This document shows, one piece after another, positions 44,149 to 55,300 of a stretch of 64,000 bases of DNA; position 1 is the first letter of the stretch; every line of letters starts with the position of its first letter. The translations under genes and the position numbers were made by a program. The notes under the pieces were generated by a model. It was not told the DNA's origin. It saw nothing but the letters and a program-made list of their open reading frames with translations, and did not search any database. Source of the stretch: Mugil cephalus (Eukaryota > Chordata > Actinopteri > Mugiliformes > Mugilidae); assembly GCF_022458985.1 (NCBI RefSeq), contig NC_061787.1, positions 22,949,629 through 23,013,628 of the forward strand, in the 5' to 3' direction.

Positions 44149-45706
44149 ATGGCGCCGGTGAGTCCGTCACGCAAATTCTGAAATTACTCAATTTAATCTA
44201 TATTTTGTTATTCTTTTCATTGTAAATACAAAGTAAAAGTAATGCATTATTTATTTAGTAGTTTTTTGTTGTTGTTTTTTTTGACGTATGTGACCTAGAA
44301 GAAAGCAATGTTAACGTTAGCTTGTAGTAGGCTTCTGACACGTGTTCCATTAAATAGACTTGGACATAATGTGTTAAATGACATATGAAGCATTTGTTCC
44401 TCTCTGCGTTGTACACAAACTGCGTTGTACACAAACTGAAAAACGTAGACCAAGTGGTCTACATTTTTCAGTTTGTAGTTTCGGATCCACTGATCAATTC
44501 GGCCTAATTTACGTGAACTAAACTTTTCTTGGCAGAAAATGATGTAACTTTAGTAGACATGTGAGCATCTTACTGTAATCGGTAATGTTTACATTGTATA
44601 CTCTGGTTTATTAGTTGTTGATCAGTTTTACTGAAATGTATAAATAACATTTCTAGTTCATTTCACTGGAAATTACTTATTGTTAAACAGTTAGAATTAC
44701 AATTGTCGGGACAACAATCGAAGCACGAATATATTTTCTTTATGTAGTACATCAATAGAATACATTTTATGTAATGTGCAAATTTGATTTCTGATTATTT
44801 TCAATTTCTGAAACTAACTTTGACAATATCAGAAGAGTTGATGAAATGCTACCCTTAGTATTAGGTGTAGAGAGGAGATGGATTTGGATAACTAATTTAC
44901 TGTGAGTTAAAATTAAGTTGGTTTACTTGGAAAGAGCCATGTAAACATATATAACATATATTTTTAAATAAGTGGTTCATGCACATAATTTTCATCACAG
45001 ATCAAACAGAAGAGACCAGCAGTTGGCAAGAAATCTAAAAAAGGTGCTGCATGGAAGTTCACTGTGGACCTGACTCACCCCGTGGAGGACGGGATCCTGG
45101 ATTCAACCAATTTTGTAAGTCTCTGGTGTAGACGGCACTTATTTCTAATCGTATTTATCTTAGCAGCTTGGTAATTACCTTAAATAAACTATTAAATGGT
45201 TAATCTAGTGCTCTTTCAAATAGCTGACCTGGTTTCTGGACTAGGGTGCCCTTCCCTAGCTCCACATTTACTAGGGTTCTCTTCCCTAGTGCATTACTAT
45301 GTTCTGTCCGATAGGAAACATTCCTAAAAGAGAGGATCAAGGTCAATGGAAAGACGGGGAATCTGGGTAACGTTGTCCAGGTTGGCCGCATGAAGAACAA
45401 GATCAATGTTACATCTGAGAAGCAGTTCTCCAAAAGGTGAGGAGAGCTTCAGGTCTTTCGCTGGATAAATGCTTGCAAGGATATGGGCTACACTTGAAAA
45501 TAAAATGTTCATTGAGGATCATGCATTTTACAAATTTAAAAACATCCACGTGCTCTTCCACCAGGTATCTGAAGTACTTGACAAAGAAATACCTGAAGAA
45601 GAACAACCTCCGTGACTGGCTGCGAGTGGTGGCATCCAACAAGGAGACATATGAGCTGCGTTACTTCCAGATCAGTCAGGATGATGAGTCAGAGGCAGAC
45701 GAGTAA
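44149..45706 (+). CDS. rpl22l1: Ribosomal protein L22-like 1 (RPL22L1)
   Basis: Coding exons 44149-44157, 45001-45114, 45315-45436 and 45565-45706 encode 128 residues. The first exon carries only Met-Ala-Pro before the GTGAGT donor. The body shows [32 protein letters not shown] and [20 protein letters not shown], then [20 protein letters not shown] and an acidic tail (DDESEADE), all hallmarks of eL22. RPL22L1 is favoured over RPL22 by [19 protein letters not shown] and position next to EIF5A2. The protein is a 60S component paralogous to RPL22 and also acts in pre-mRNA splicing control and blood development in vertebrates. The start sits in a GC-rich region with a pyrimidine run (TTGTTCTCTCTTTCTCCTCC, about 44118-44137) that may be a 5'TOP. 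An AATAAA follows at 45753-45758. Confidence 0.95.
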
Positions 45707-45752
45707 AGATCAGCATCAGGGCACCACAGACATGTATGTGTAACAGCAGGCA

Positions 45753-45758
45753 AATAAA
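45753..45758 (+). terminator. AATAAA poly(A) signal, RPL22L1
   Basis: The hexamer in GGCAAATAAATCTGGG lies 47 bases after the stop codon, typical of the short 3'UTRs of ribosomal protein genes. A TTGTTTGACTTGGGTTTTTG stretch follows. Confidence 0.75.
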
Positions 45759-46469
45759 TCTGGGAAAAGATATTGTTTGACTTGGGTTTTTGTTGTGGTG
45801 TACTGGAAAATAAATCTAATGCATACAGTAAGGAAAGGGGAAGCGCAGCATCTGCACAGCATCTTGACTAATGCTGAGAATGTGGTTGACAAGTCCCATA
45901 TATGCTATATGGACAAATATTGTGGTACTTCTTGTAGTATATACATTTACAGCACTAGTTTAAACATCAACTCAACATTAGAATGAAGGATGATTTAGAA
46001 AAATAGTAAAGACTGCTTATACATTTACATTATTTTTGTTATTATAGAGAAATAATTAAATGCAATATTGGCTCATCAAGGTGACTGATTTGATAATTTA
46101 CCTAGCTGCTGTTTCTGCTGCTATAATTAAAACTAATGAAGTCCGGTTCCTGTATTCTGGAGGAGATTCTCGTATGAACGTTGTATTACCGTACTTAATT
46201 TTTGTAGAAATAGTGTTTTTGTGGGAAAAATATGTACATGTATTTCATCTGTCTGTAGACATGAGGCTGTTACTACAGCTCTTAAAGCCTTTCACTAAAC
46301 AGCCACCAGGTGGTGCAGCAAATCAACCCTCAATGAACAGCATCAATCAATAAAATGTTGTCATTACTGATAGACAGCTGAATATATCCACAAAATGACT
46401 TGAAGCTCCAAATGAACGCAGATTAAACGCACAAAAGATGTATGGAAATAAATGTAACAAAACTGGAGA

Positions 46470-46690
46470 TGCGGGCAACACAGCAGCTCGGTGGTTAGTA
46501 CTGATGCCTCCCAGTGAGAAGGTCCAGGTTCGTTAGGCTTACTGGTGATCCTAAATTGACCCTAGGTGTGAGTGTGAATGGTTGTTTGTCTGTGTGTGAG
46601 CCCTGCAATAGGCTGACAACCTGTCTAGATGACAGCTGGGACAGTCTCCAGCAACCCCTGCAACCTTTATGAGGTAAGCAGTAGGAGATG
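46470..46690 (+). repeat. Interspersed repeat R1, forward copy
   Basis: CAGCTCGGTGGTTAGTACTG, GAGAAGGTCCAGGTTCG, CCTAGGTGTGAGTGTGAATG and CTCCAGCAACCCCTGCAAC occur in the order of a common teleost repeat. The opposite-strand copy is at 40815-41062. Confidence 0.6.
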
Positions 46691-48206
46691 AGATGAGACA
46701 AGTTAAAAACACAAAAATGACCACAAAACAGAATGACAAGCAGCCACGTTGCTTGTGTTCATCTTGTGTCAATTTTTCGGAAAACTGAAGAATCTTTCTT
46801 CAGTCTCCAGAATGTGCTTGAGAAATTTAAACAGTGTTATAATTGGCCATGTGAAAAAAAAATCAATTTGAGGGCATTTTGTTTTACTCTAGATTTGCAC
46901 ATTGCACTACATTTATTCTGTGTTTCACATCAACAACAGCAATTTTCTTTTTCTGCTGATATGGGCTGGCAGGACAAGGTCAGTGTCCACCACCTCCAGG
47001 TTTTTCCTTCTTCCAGCTGTCAATGAAATAAATAATTATTTATTCCCTTAAACAGAAAATTGTTGTTTTGCTTTGCTTCTACTCTTTCTGTCAGTGCCTC
47101 TGGATTCACTCCTGTTCTATCATCTGTTGTGTATAAACTCAGCCTCAGGAATGCGTCCACCTTCAAGATGCTCGGCAGTCAGCAGCAGCTGTTGGCTCTC
47201 AAATCTTTATGTGAGAATTCACAGTTTTTGGGTTTTATTACATACAGAGTTCATACAATTGCATTCATGCATAAAGTAACTAGTAACTAAAGGCATCAGA
47301 TATTAACGATATTTACCTCCCTAAGATTTACTCAAATAAAATACTCTGGTTCATTGGATGGCAGACAATTGACGAATTCCCTGAATCTAATAAAAAAACG
47401 TTTCTAGAAGCCATGTGAATAAGTAAAGCACCAAAATATACTGGTCCAGGGGTCTGTTCCAGAAAGGTGGTTTTGTGGAAACTCAGAGTTAGTCAACCCT
47501 GAGATGAGGGAAACTCTGTTTTTTCGGTTTCACAAAGCCTGTTCAGCGTAACTCTGAGTCAGTTACTCGGGCAGGTTTACAAAGAGGAAAAGGTAAATGC
47601 ATACGTAAATAAAAAATTTAAAAAAAAATCTAAAGATAAAGGGGGACATGATATATTCTTCCAGTACATGAGGCATGAAAGAAAAAAGCAAGGATTTATC
47701 ATTTTGATTTCATGCAGTTTTAGGTAAAGATTTTCAGGGTAGAATTTGAGAGAGATAGGAATGGATATGGAAATTATTTTGGAGGTTATATATATTATTT
47801 CTTTCCAAAATTTTTGCATTTTCTCACAACAATGGAAAGGGGTGCATTGAATTTATTTAGTTTTACTGGGGTAATATAAATCCTCATCATTGTATCAGCT
47901 TAATTGAAAGGCTCTGGGCTTGTGAGCATATTTGACCAGAAAAATCTGTGTGTTTAATTGTGTCTTTGATGAATGGATGGCCATTAGTGAGTAAACACTT
48001 GAACAAGGATGAATGTACACATGCCATTCATTTGAATAACTTACCTCTTATGCAGGCCCTTGTGTCCTGCACAAAACACAGCTTCTATGTGTTTTTCTTG
48101 TATTTCTCATACATAAACGTCTTTGACTTAGTTTTACCACTGTACTGTCTTTTGCAGTATTGCCCTTTTTTTCCAAAATATGTTCACTTTCCGCATATGC
48201 TGTCAT

Positions 48207-49229
48207 CAGTGATGGGAATAACGGCGTTAAAATAAACGGCGTTACTTTTTTCAGTAACGGGGTAATCTAACTAATTACTGTTTCCATCTTTTCCGTAACT
48301 GAAAATTAAATGGGGCAAGTTACTTGATTCTCAGCCACGGGAGCCGCGAAGCTGTTTTTTGTTCTTCTTCTTTTTTTTTTTTTTTTTGTCGAGGAGAGGA
48401 GGGAGGGGCGAAACAACCGCACAGGTGATATTGATTCGGGGTTTTCTCTCTGACTCATATCTGCCTGTTACACTCTGACTAGAGGCCTGACAGACTGGAT
48501 CATTGTAGAAGCTTCAGCTCACAAACAAATTTTGATCTTCTCCCATAAAGGCTGATCTCTGAAGGGCAGAGATTGTTGTTCCTTTTTTCCCCCAATCAAA
48601 TGTGTTGTTACACGATCGTTAATGGAAGCGCATAGGTGAACGGCGACTGTGCGACTGTGTTTATATCCAGCTTGTATAGCGATCTCCCACACTTTAACGA
48701 TCATGAAAAGGGGGGATTTGGCGGCAGATATCGGGCTCTGTGCAGGACAACGTGATTTATTCTAATATCAGCAGCCTTTTCAAAGAGCTGGGGTCCATTC
48801 TTCAGGTCATCAACAAAGTGCAACTTTATCTGCAATGAACGCGATGACGTATGAGGGAGAAAAAAACAGGCACGCAGCTCTCACAGCGGGAGGACTTTTG
48901 CCGATGTGAAAGCGGTTTATGTCTACCAGTAGGGGTCTGAGGTGCAATAAATATTAAAAGTTCTATGTAAGTACGTGTCTATACAATTCTACTCTATGTA
49001 ACTGGCTTGTGAAACCTGCTAAGAAAAAAAAAAACAAAAAACAACAAATTATTAAACATATTTAAACTTAAAAAAGAAGAGTAACGCAAGAATTACTTTC
49101 CCTGGTAACTAGTTACTTATACTAGTTAGTTATAGTGGAGTACTTCAGTTACCAACTCAGTTACTTTTTGGGAGAAGTAACTTGTAACTATAACTAATTA
49201 CTTTTTTAAAAATAACGTGCCCAACACTA
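48207..49229. mobile_element. hAT-like non-autonomous element with 8-bp target duplication
   Basis: The ends are CAGTGATGGG and, reverse-complemented, TAGTGTTGGG. GCTGTCAT lies at 48199-48206 and 49230-49237, a perfect 8-bp duplication. Subterminal DNA is rich in GTAAC/GTTAC motifs (AACGGCGTTA, AGTTACTT, GTAACTAGTTAC), as in the hAT family of fish with AACGGCGTTA ends. No transposase frame is present. It carries a family A insertion at 48482-48915. Confidence 0.85.
48482..48915 (-). mobile_element. Foldback family A, copy 3, nested in hAT-like element
   Basis: Reverse-complement matches to the full copy at 15086-15751 include TCATTGTAGAAGCTTCAGCT, GATCTCTGAAGGGCAGAGAT, GTGTGTTACA-like blocks, TTTAACGATCATG, GGTCATCAACAAA and CGATGTGAAAGCGG at the right. 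The left end has lost the terminal repeat. Confidence 0.7.
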
Positions 49230-49904
49230 GCTGTCATTAATATTTCAAGCTCCAACCAGGGAGAAATGAAGCCTCAGTCCACCTACTGAGGCTTTTTCTC
49301 ACCTGTTGCCATGGTGAACGCTCCATTGATGAGGGCTTTTCAAAACCTCTTACGCAAGCTTTACTTAGAGTAACTTTAAATCAGAGTTGATCGAACTAAC
49401 TCGTAACACCTGTTCTGATACCAAAAACTCTGAGTTTGACAGCACAGTGTTAGTCCACCCAGAGTTAATGTTTTGAGTCAGAGTTTGTTAAACCTGCTTC
49501 CTGAAACGAACCCCACTTCTGTAAACTGAATGACACTGAAGTTAACACATTCAAAGCTTCAAAGAGGACAGTATTGAAGTGTCCTGTTTTCAACTGTCCT
49601 GTAACTGTGTCTGCAGGTAACACTGTTATCCGACTCTTTGTATTAGATTACCACCGGGTTACAATAACAATACACCTCATACATGCAGATACCAACCTAT
49701 AAAGGGTGGCCAGTAGTTGTAGCTCAGACTGAAGATGCAGAAACATTGGATTCCCTCTTAGGTTTAAAATGAAATATTGACACTTGGATGACTGAAGCAT
49801 CAGTGTCAACACGTGAGTAAAGGTTGGAGCATGTTTCTACAGAGAGAAATACCTCAGAAAACTAATCTTGGACAGTTGTTGGTTGGTCTGTAGTTATTTT
49901 TCTG

Positions 49905-50440
49905 TCTCTTTTGTGTCATTTTGTGTTTCCAAATATCTTTTCAATTTTTGTTGTCCTAGTTTATATCTTGTTTATTTGAAGTCTCTTTGTAGTTCTGTAG
50001 GTAGGTGTAGTTGCATTTTGTCTCTTTGTAGTTAGTTGTAATTGTTTTAGTCTCTTTGTAGTTATTTGTAGTTTGTGGGTCTTTGTTGTTAGTTGCATTT
50101 TTTATCTTTGTAATTAGTCTCTGTAATTAGTCGTAGTGGTTTCGAGTTTTTTGTGGTTGTTTGTAGTTGCTCTTTGTGTCTTCGTAGTTCTTTGGAGTCA
50201 GTAGTCATAGGTGCTTTGTGTGTCATTTTAGTTATGTGTAGTTGTCTTGCGCCTATTTTTAGTTATGTGTAGCTGCTTTGTATGTCATTGTTGTTAGATG
50301 CAGTTTAATTGGTGTCTTGTCTCTTTGGAGAAAAATGTAATTGTTTTGTGGGTCTTTGTAGTTAGTTGTAATTATTTTATATCTCTTGTAGTATTCATAG
50401 TTGCGTTTCTTTGTTGTTGGGATTTTTGTATTCATTCAAC
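49905..50440. repeat. Degenerate minisatellite with TCTTTGTAGTTAGTTGTAGT unit
   Basis: Variants of TTTTGTCTCTTTGTAGTTA followed by GTTGTAATTG repeat in irregular register about every 30-45 bases. The array is strongly strand-asymmetric (T/G-rich on plus). It lies between RPL22L1 and SLC7A14. Confidence 0.65.
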
Positions 50441-51297
50441 TACTGACATATTCTGCTTTTCTCAAATCAAGGTCGACTTAAAAACTGGGCTTAACCTTAT
50501 GCAGGTTCCTAGAATAATGTTAGACACACCAACATACACCTGGTAACTTCCCAGCCGTACAGCCAAACAGAAACACACATTAGCTCAAACACACCTTCTA
50601 TGAATGAATGAAGACAACTGCGTGGACACTCTGCCCACTCTCCAGTGTTGAATATTTTATCAGCCTAGTCACATGCTATCAGGTCTGAATGATTTAATGC
50701 TGCTGTTCCCTCTCAATACCATCTCAGGCAGAGGACACCAACTCAAACTAGGGCTTCAAACTGTGCCTGGGGACAGGAAACAAGTGAGTGTATTGCCTGT
50801 TTGGATCATTAAACTGTATTTTTTTTTTTGTTTTTTGTTTTTTGTTTGTGAAGGCCACGAATGTTTTCAATCTCTTCATTTCAGCCAGGTGATATAGGTC
50901 AGTAGTTGTCCCAATTCCTGCATTGACTATTGACGTTGATTGCCGTGTGTGAAGCAGCAGGTTAATCTGGTGTAAAAGATTCAGTTTTAGCTTCCATGGT
51001 CAAACTTTTCCATGGTGAAAGCGGATCCTTGGGTTCATTAAAGTTTCAAAGAGGGAGTCTCGCTCTAGTGAATGAAGAGAACAGCTGGTAGCATACATCA
51101 CTGAACTAGCTCTGACTCAGGGGCCCCAAACAACTTGGGCTCTTGGTCAGAGACTCTTACAACAACCCTGAAGATATGTGAAAGAAGAAATGACTACAAC
51201 AAAATGCAAGATGATCAAAACTCAAAATGATCTCAGTGATACAAAACTGCCATTAAGAGACTTCAAATAATTACAAACTGTGTCTGGGTGTCTGTCA

Positions 51298-51412
51298 GAG
51301 GGCCTTTAGACTTAGACAGACTAATGATCCAAAAGGGAAATTACTTGGTCACAGTAGCTTTGTTGTACATAAAAGTAAACACTCTTTAAACAAAAAAAAA
51401 AAAAAAAAACAG
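51298..51412 (+). repeat. LINE-associated repeat fragment
   Basis: ACTTAGACAGACTAATGATC, GGGAAATTACTTGGTCACAG and ACATAAAAGTAAACACTCTT match the fragment at 33325-33475. A run of A follows. Confidence 0.5.
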
Positions 51413-51614
51413 ACAGGAAATCAACTACTTAGCAAAATAAAACAGGAAGGACAAAACAAGACACAGACAGACATCAAGACAGAAACACGAGGCACAACAG
51501 ACACGAAGTTATGAAACTAAAAAAAATAAAACAGGAAACTCAAAGCCATGATCACGAAATAAAAAACAGAACCATGACACTTACTGTTGTTTAGTATTAT
51601 CATAAGTATTATCA

Positions 51615-51975
51615 TTGTAACATTAGCACGCCAGCCATAATAATTTAGTAGGCAAAGTTACGTGTCAAGTAAATTTCTATATCTACGTGGACATAAATCA
51701 CATACACACATGGGTTTCACAGCATATATGATGTAGCTGCTATTTTTCTAAGCCTTTAGTCTAAATAACTAGCTAGCATAAAGCTAGCATAAGGCTTGGT
51801 TAACTTCAAATGTAATTCATTTGTAAATTGGTGTTGGGTGTTTTTGAGATCAAGGTACACATTAATGATGGTATGACTTTATTTTTCCTAAATCTTAACA
51901 AACATCAAAGACATTTATCTCATTTATCACAGGGAGAAATCAGTTGACATCCAGTTCTTCCTTTTAATTTTCCCA
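51615..51975 (+). repeat. Dispersed repeat family F, copy 2
   Basis: It is the second copy of 25975-26330, in the same orientation, with small indels such as a duplicated AGCTAGCATAA near 51772-51790. It ends in the same CATCCAGTTCTTCCTTTTAA text. Confidence 0.65.
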
Positions 51976-52379
51976 TATGGAAAATAAAAACAGCACAAAA
52001 AGACAAAAACGACCAAAAACCATGTTGATTGGTTCAAGGCACAGGAAAAACAAGAGCAAGACAGACAAAAAACAGCCAATAACACAAGAAGACTAACCAA
52101 AAAAGGTAAACATCACAAAGCTACTGGCAACATGCAGCCACTCTTTCAGGTGCATTTTACATTACACATGCACTTTGGAGAAACACTATCATTTAAATAG
52201 AAGTACTTTAGTAAAGTATCTTAATTTTTGTTCCTCCTTGTTCCACAGTCTTGGCACAAACCTGGGACAAACCTGACAAGGCAGGTTTATAAGCGGCCCA
52301 TGATGAAGAAATGATAGAGGCAGTGGCAGCAGAAAGGTAGAAGAAAAGTCATATCAGCAGGACGTATCCAGGTGTAGCA

Positions 52380-55300
52380 ATGGCGGTGTGGCTGGGCCGG
52401 TTGTCTCTGAGCGACACGTGGTATAATATGTACTCCCGCCTTCTGCGGACCAAACCCCTGGGATCCATGGCTCACAACTCTAACGACCTCACAGAGCTGG
52501 CAGAGGGATCAACAGTTGGGCTGGCTAAGGTGCTGACCACCGTCGACCTGGTGTCACTCGGGGTGGGCAGCTGTGTCGGCACAGGGATGTACGTGGTTGC
52601 TGGCTTGGTTGCCAAGGCAATGGCTGGACCAGGGGTAATCCTTTCCTTCATTATTGCAGCGGTTGCATCCATATTGTCAGGTAAGACCTCGGGAGAGTAA
52701 CTCAAGAAATGCACTTGTACTTTCTCTAACGCGATCATCTGTAAGCTCCTGATTTAGGCACTCTATACAAAGGTATTATAAACTCGAATTAATGCTTCAT
52801 TAAATGTTAAAATACTTGAAACCATTTAACATTATGTTGAAGTGACAGTGCATGGACACAGTCACTGTAACACAAAGGAAAAAGCTGATGATGAAGTGAG
52901 ACAGGGATGGATGACTGGGTGAAAAAACAAGGATTTTTGGAAACTTTCGATGCTTCCTTTAAGCATTTTTGGAACATTTGTCCTTACTCTATCACACCTT
53001 AGTTGCACAATTATTTTTCACTTTCCACCTTCTTTCCCTTCCTTTCATGAATGAGTGTAGTGTTATTTTCTGATTCATTAACCCTTCATAAAGACATTAA
53101 CTCTAATTAAATGCTTCACTAAGTGTTAAAAAAATAATGTCCTAATGTTTTTCTGATGAGGTAAGAGCTATAAGCTAATACTTATTTGTTAAGACTTGTT
53201 AAGCTTGTAGTTATAGATATAATAAAAAATAATTCACACGGGGCTTTATAAATAATACGTAAACTGTCCTTCAGTCAAAAAACAGCTAATACAAACAGCC
53301 CCATAATGTGTATGTTTTCTGAATTATTAACCTCTAGTTATCATATGACATCATTAACCACTTGAGAAAATACCTCAAACCCATATCTCTTTTTGTTGAA
53401 TTGACAGTACTCCCTTATTGACTGAGGCACTAAAACAAACACTAGGAAAACATATTTAATCAAATACTGTACTAGTGTTATTTCCCTGACATTATCAATA
53501 ATATGCTACAACCTTCTAATTTAGGCACCATGAGTAAAGGCATTATGGACTCTGATCATGGGCATTTTCACTGTTTAGCAACCTCTAGCATAAAACATCA
53601 TTCAATGCGTACTTTTTTTGAAATACTTCAAAACCATATGAGTGCATATTCATGGACACAGTCACTATAACAAAGGAGGACGTCACAAGAACACAAGGAT
53701 GACGATCAGGGTAGATGGATGGGTGAAGAAACATCAGATTTTTTAGAATCTTTCTTCTCTTCCTTTACAGTATTTTATACTGTACATTCTTCTACTCGAT
53801 AGCCTTTTACCAGCACAATTCTGTCTCTTTCTCTTTCTTTGTACCCTTCTTTTTCTTTCCTTCCTCTATGATCAGATTTGATGTCCACATCTCAGACTTT
53901 ATCAACCATCTCTGACCTCCTCTGAAAATACCCAAAAGTCCCCTCACTCTTATAGCTTATTTATTATAGCTTATATATGTATTGTTTTATTGTATGTATG
54001 TATGTGCCAACACTAAAACAGTTTTTCTTACAATGGAAACTGAGTAAATGTCCTCTGGTAAAAACTCAGTAATAAGGAAAAATAGTATGACATAAAACAC
54101 AATTTATACTGTGCAAGGTCCTACATACATTTTAAATTCTTATACTTTTACATGTTTCTATATATACTTTCCAGTGGTCAACTCAAATGGACCTCAGGAA
54201 AAGTTTCATGCTGACCGCTGGAAACATATCCAGCTACAAAATAGTGGCCACATTTTACACTGAATATATAGTACATGTACAGTACTGTGCAAAGGTTTTA
54301 GGCAGGTGTGAAAAAATGCTGTAAACTATGAATGTTTCAGAAATATAAATAATGACTGTTCATTTTTATCAGTTCACAAAATGCAAAGTGAGCGAACAAA
54401 ACAAAAATCTAAATCACATCAATATTTAAGATGCAAAAAAAATCATGGATTTTTCAGGATTGTAGTCTCAGGATTGTGTATCATCAACCATCATAAATCA
54501 GACAAGAGTTAATGCTCATCAGTGTCACATGTAGGTTGAAACACAGTCACCAACTGAAACAGAAACAGCTGTACAGAAGGCTTAAAACTGGGTGAGAAAT
54601 ATCCAAACTGCCAAACCTACCAAGGTGAGGTTGTGGAAGACAGTTTCTTATCACAGGTAGTACACTATGACAAGACTGAGCACAACAAGACACAAGGTAG
54701 TTATCGTCGCTGTCCGATAAAAAAACACATATCTCCACAGTAAACAACATGTCCACATTCTACCCTAGCAACTGACACGTTCAGTATGTATATGAGCACT
54801 GCAACAATGCTTTAAGACGCAATCTATTTAAAATGTATCTCCATTGGATGTCAGAAATGTCAGTCAAAAAGCATGTATCAAAAGCAGGTATGAAAAAAAG
54901 AATTTGGGAGATTCGTGTTTTTCATCGGACAGCGACGTTATACTGCAACAGCAAGGTCTCTCCCTGACAAATATCAGGGAGAGCAAGAAAACACAAAGAA
55001 ACAGGCAGCGTTGAGGATCATAGATGCAGTGGTTGGCCAAGGAAAGTTAGTGCAGCAAATGAATTACACATCAAGCTTATTGTCTTCAAAAACTGGAAGA
55101 TGCCTTTAGCTCAGAACTGTCAGAAACCAGTGGGACTGGGGTACACTCATCGACTGTCTGGAGAAGTCTGGCCAGAAGTGGTCTTCATGGAAGAGTTGCA
55201 GACAAAAGCATGGTGGAGGTTGCAAGTTTGGGGCTGCATTTCTGTAAATGAGCTTGGAGACTTGAGGATTAATGGTGTCCTCAATATTGAGAAATACAGG

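Larger units (their letters stand above)
47452..49512. mobile_element. Outer foldback element of a three-level nest
   Basis: The left end GGGGTCTGTTCCAGAAAGG, followed by ACTCAGAGTTAG, is mirrored by the right end. Reverse-complemented, the right end reads GGGGTTCGTTTCAGGAAGC then ACTCTGACTC and TTAACTCTGG. An hAT-like element (48207-49229) has split it, and a family A copy lies inside that. I find no clear target duplication for this outer element. Interior DNA at 47600-48200 shows no recognisable gene. Confidence 0.6.
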
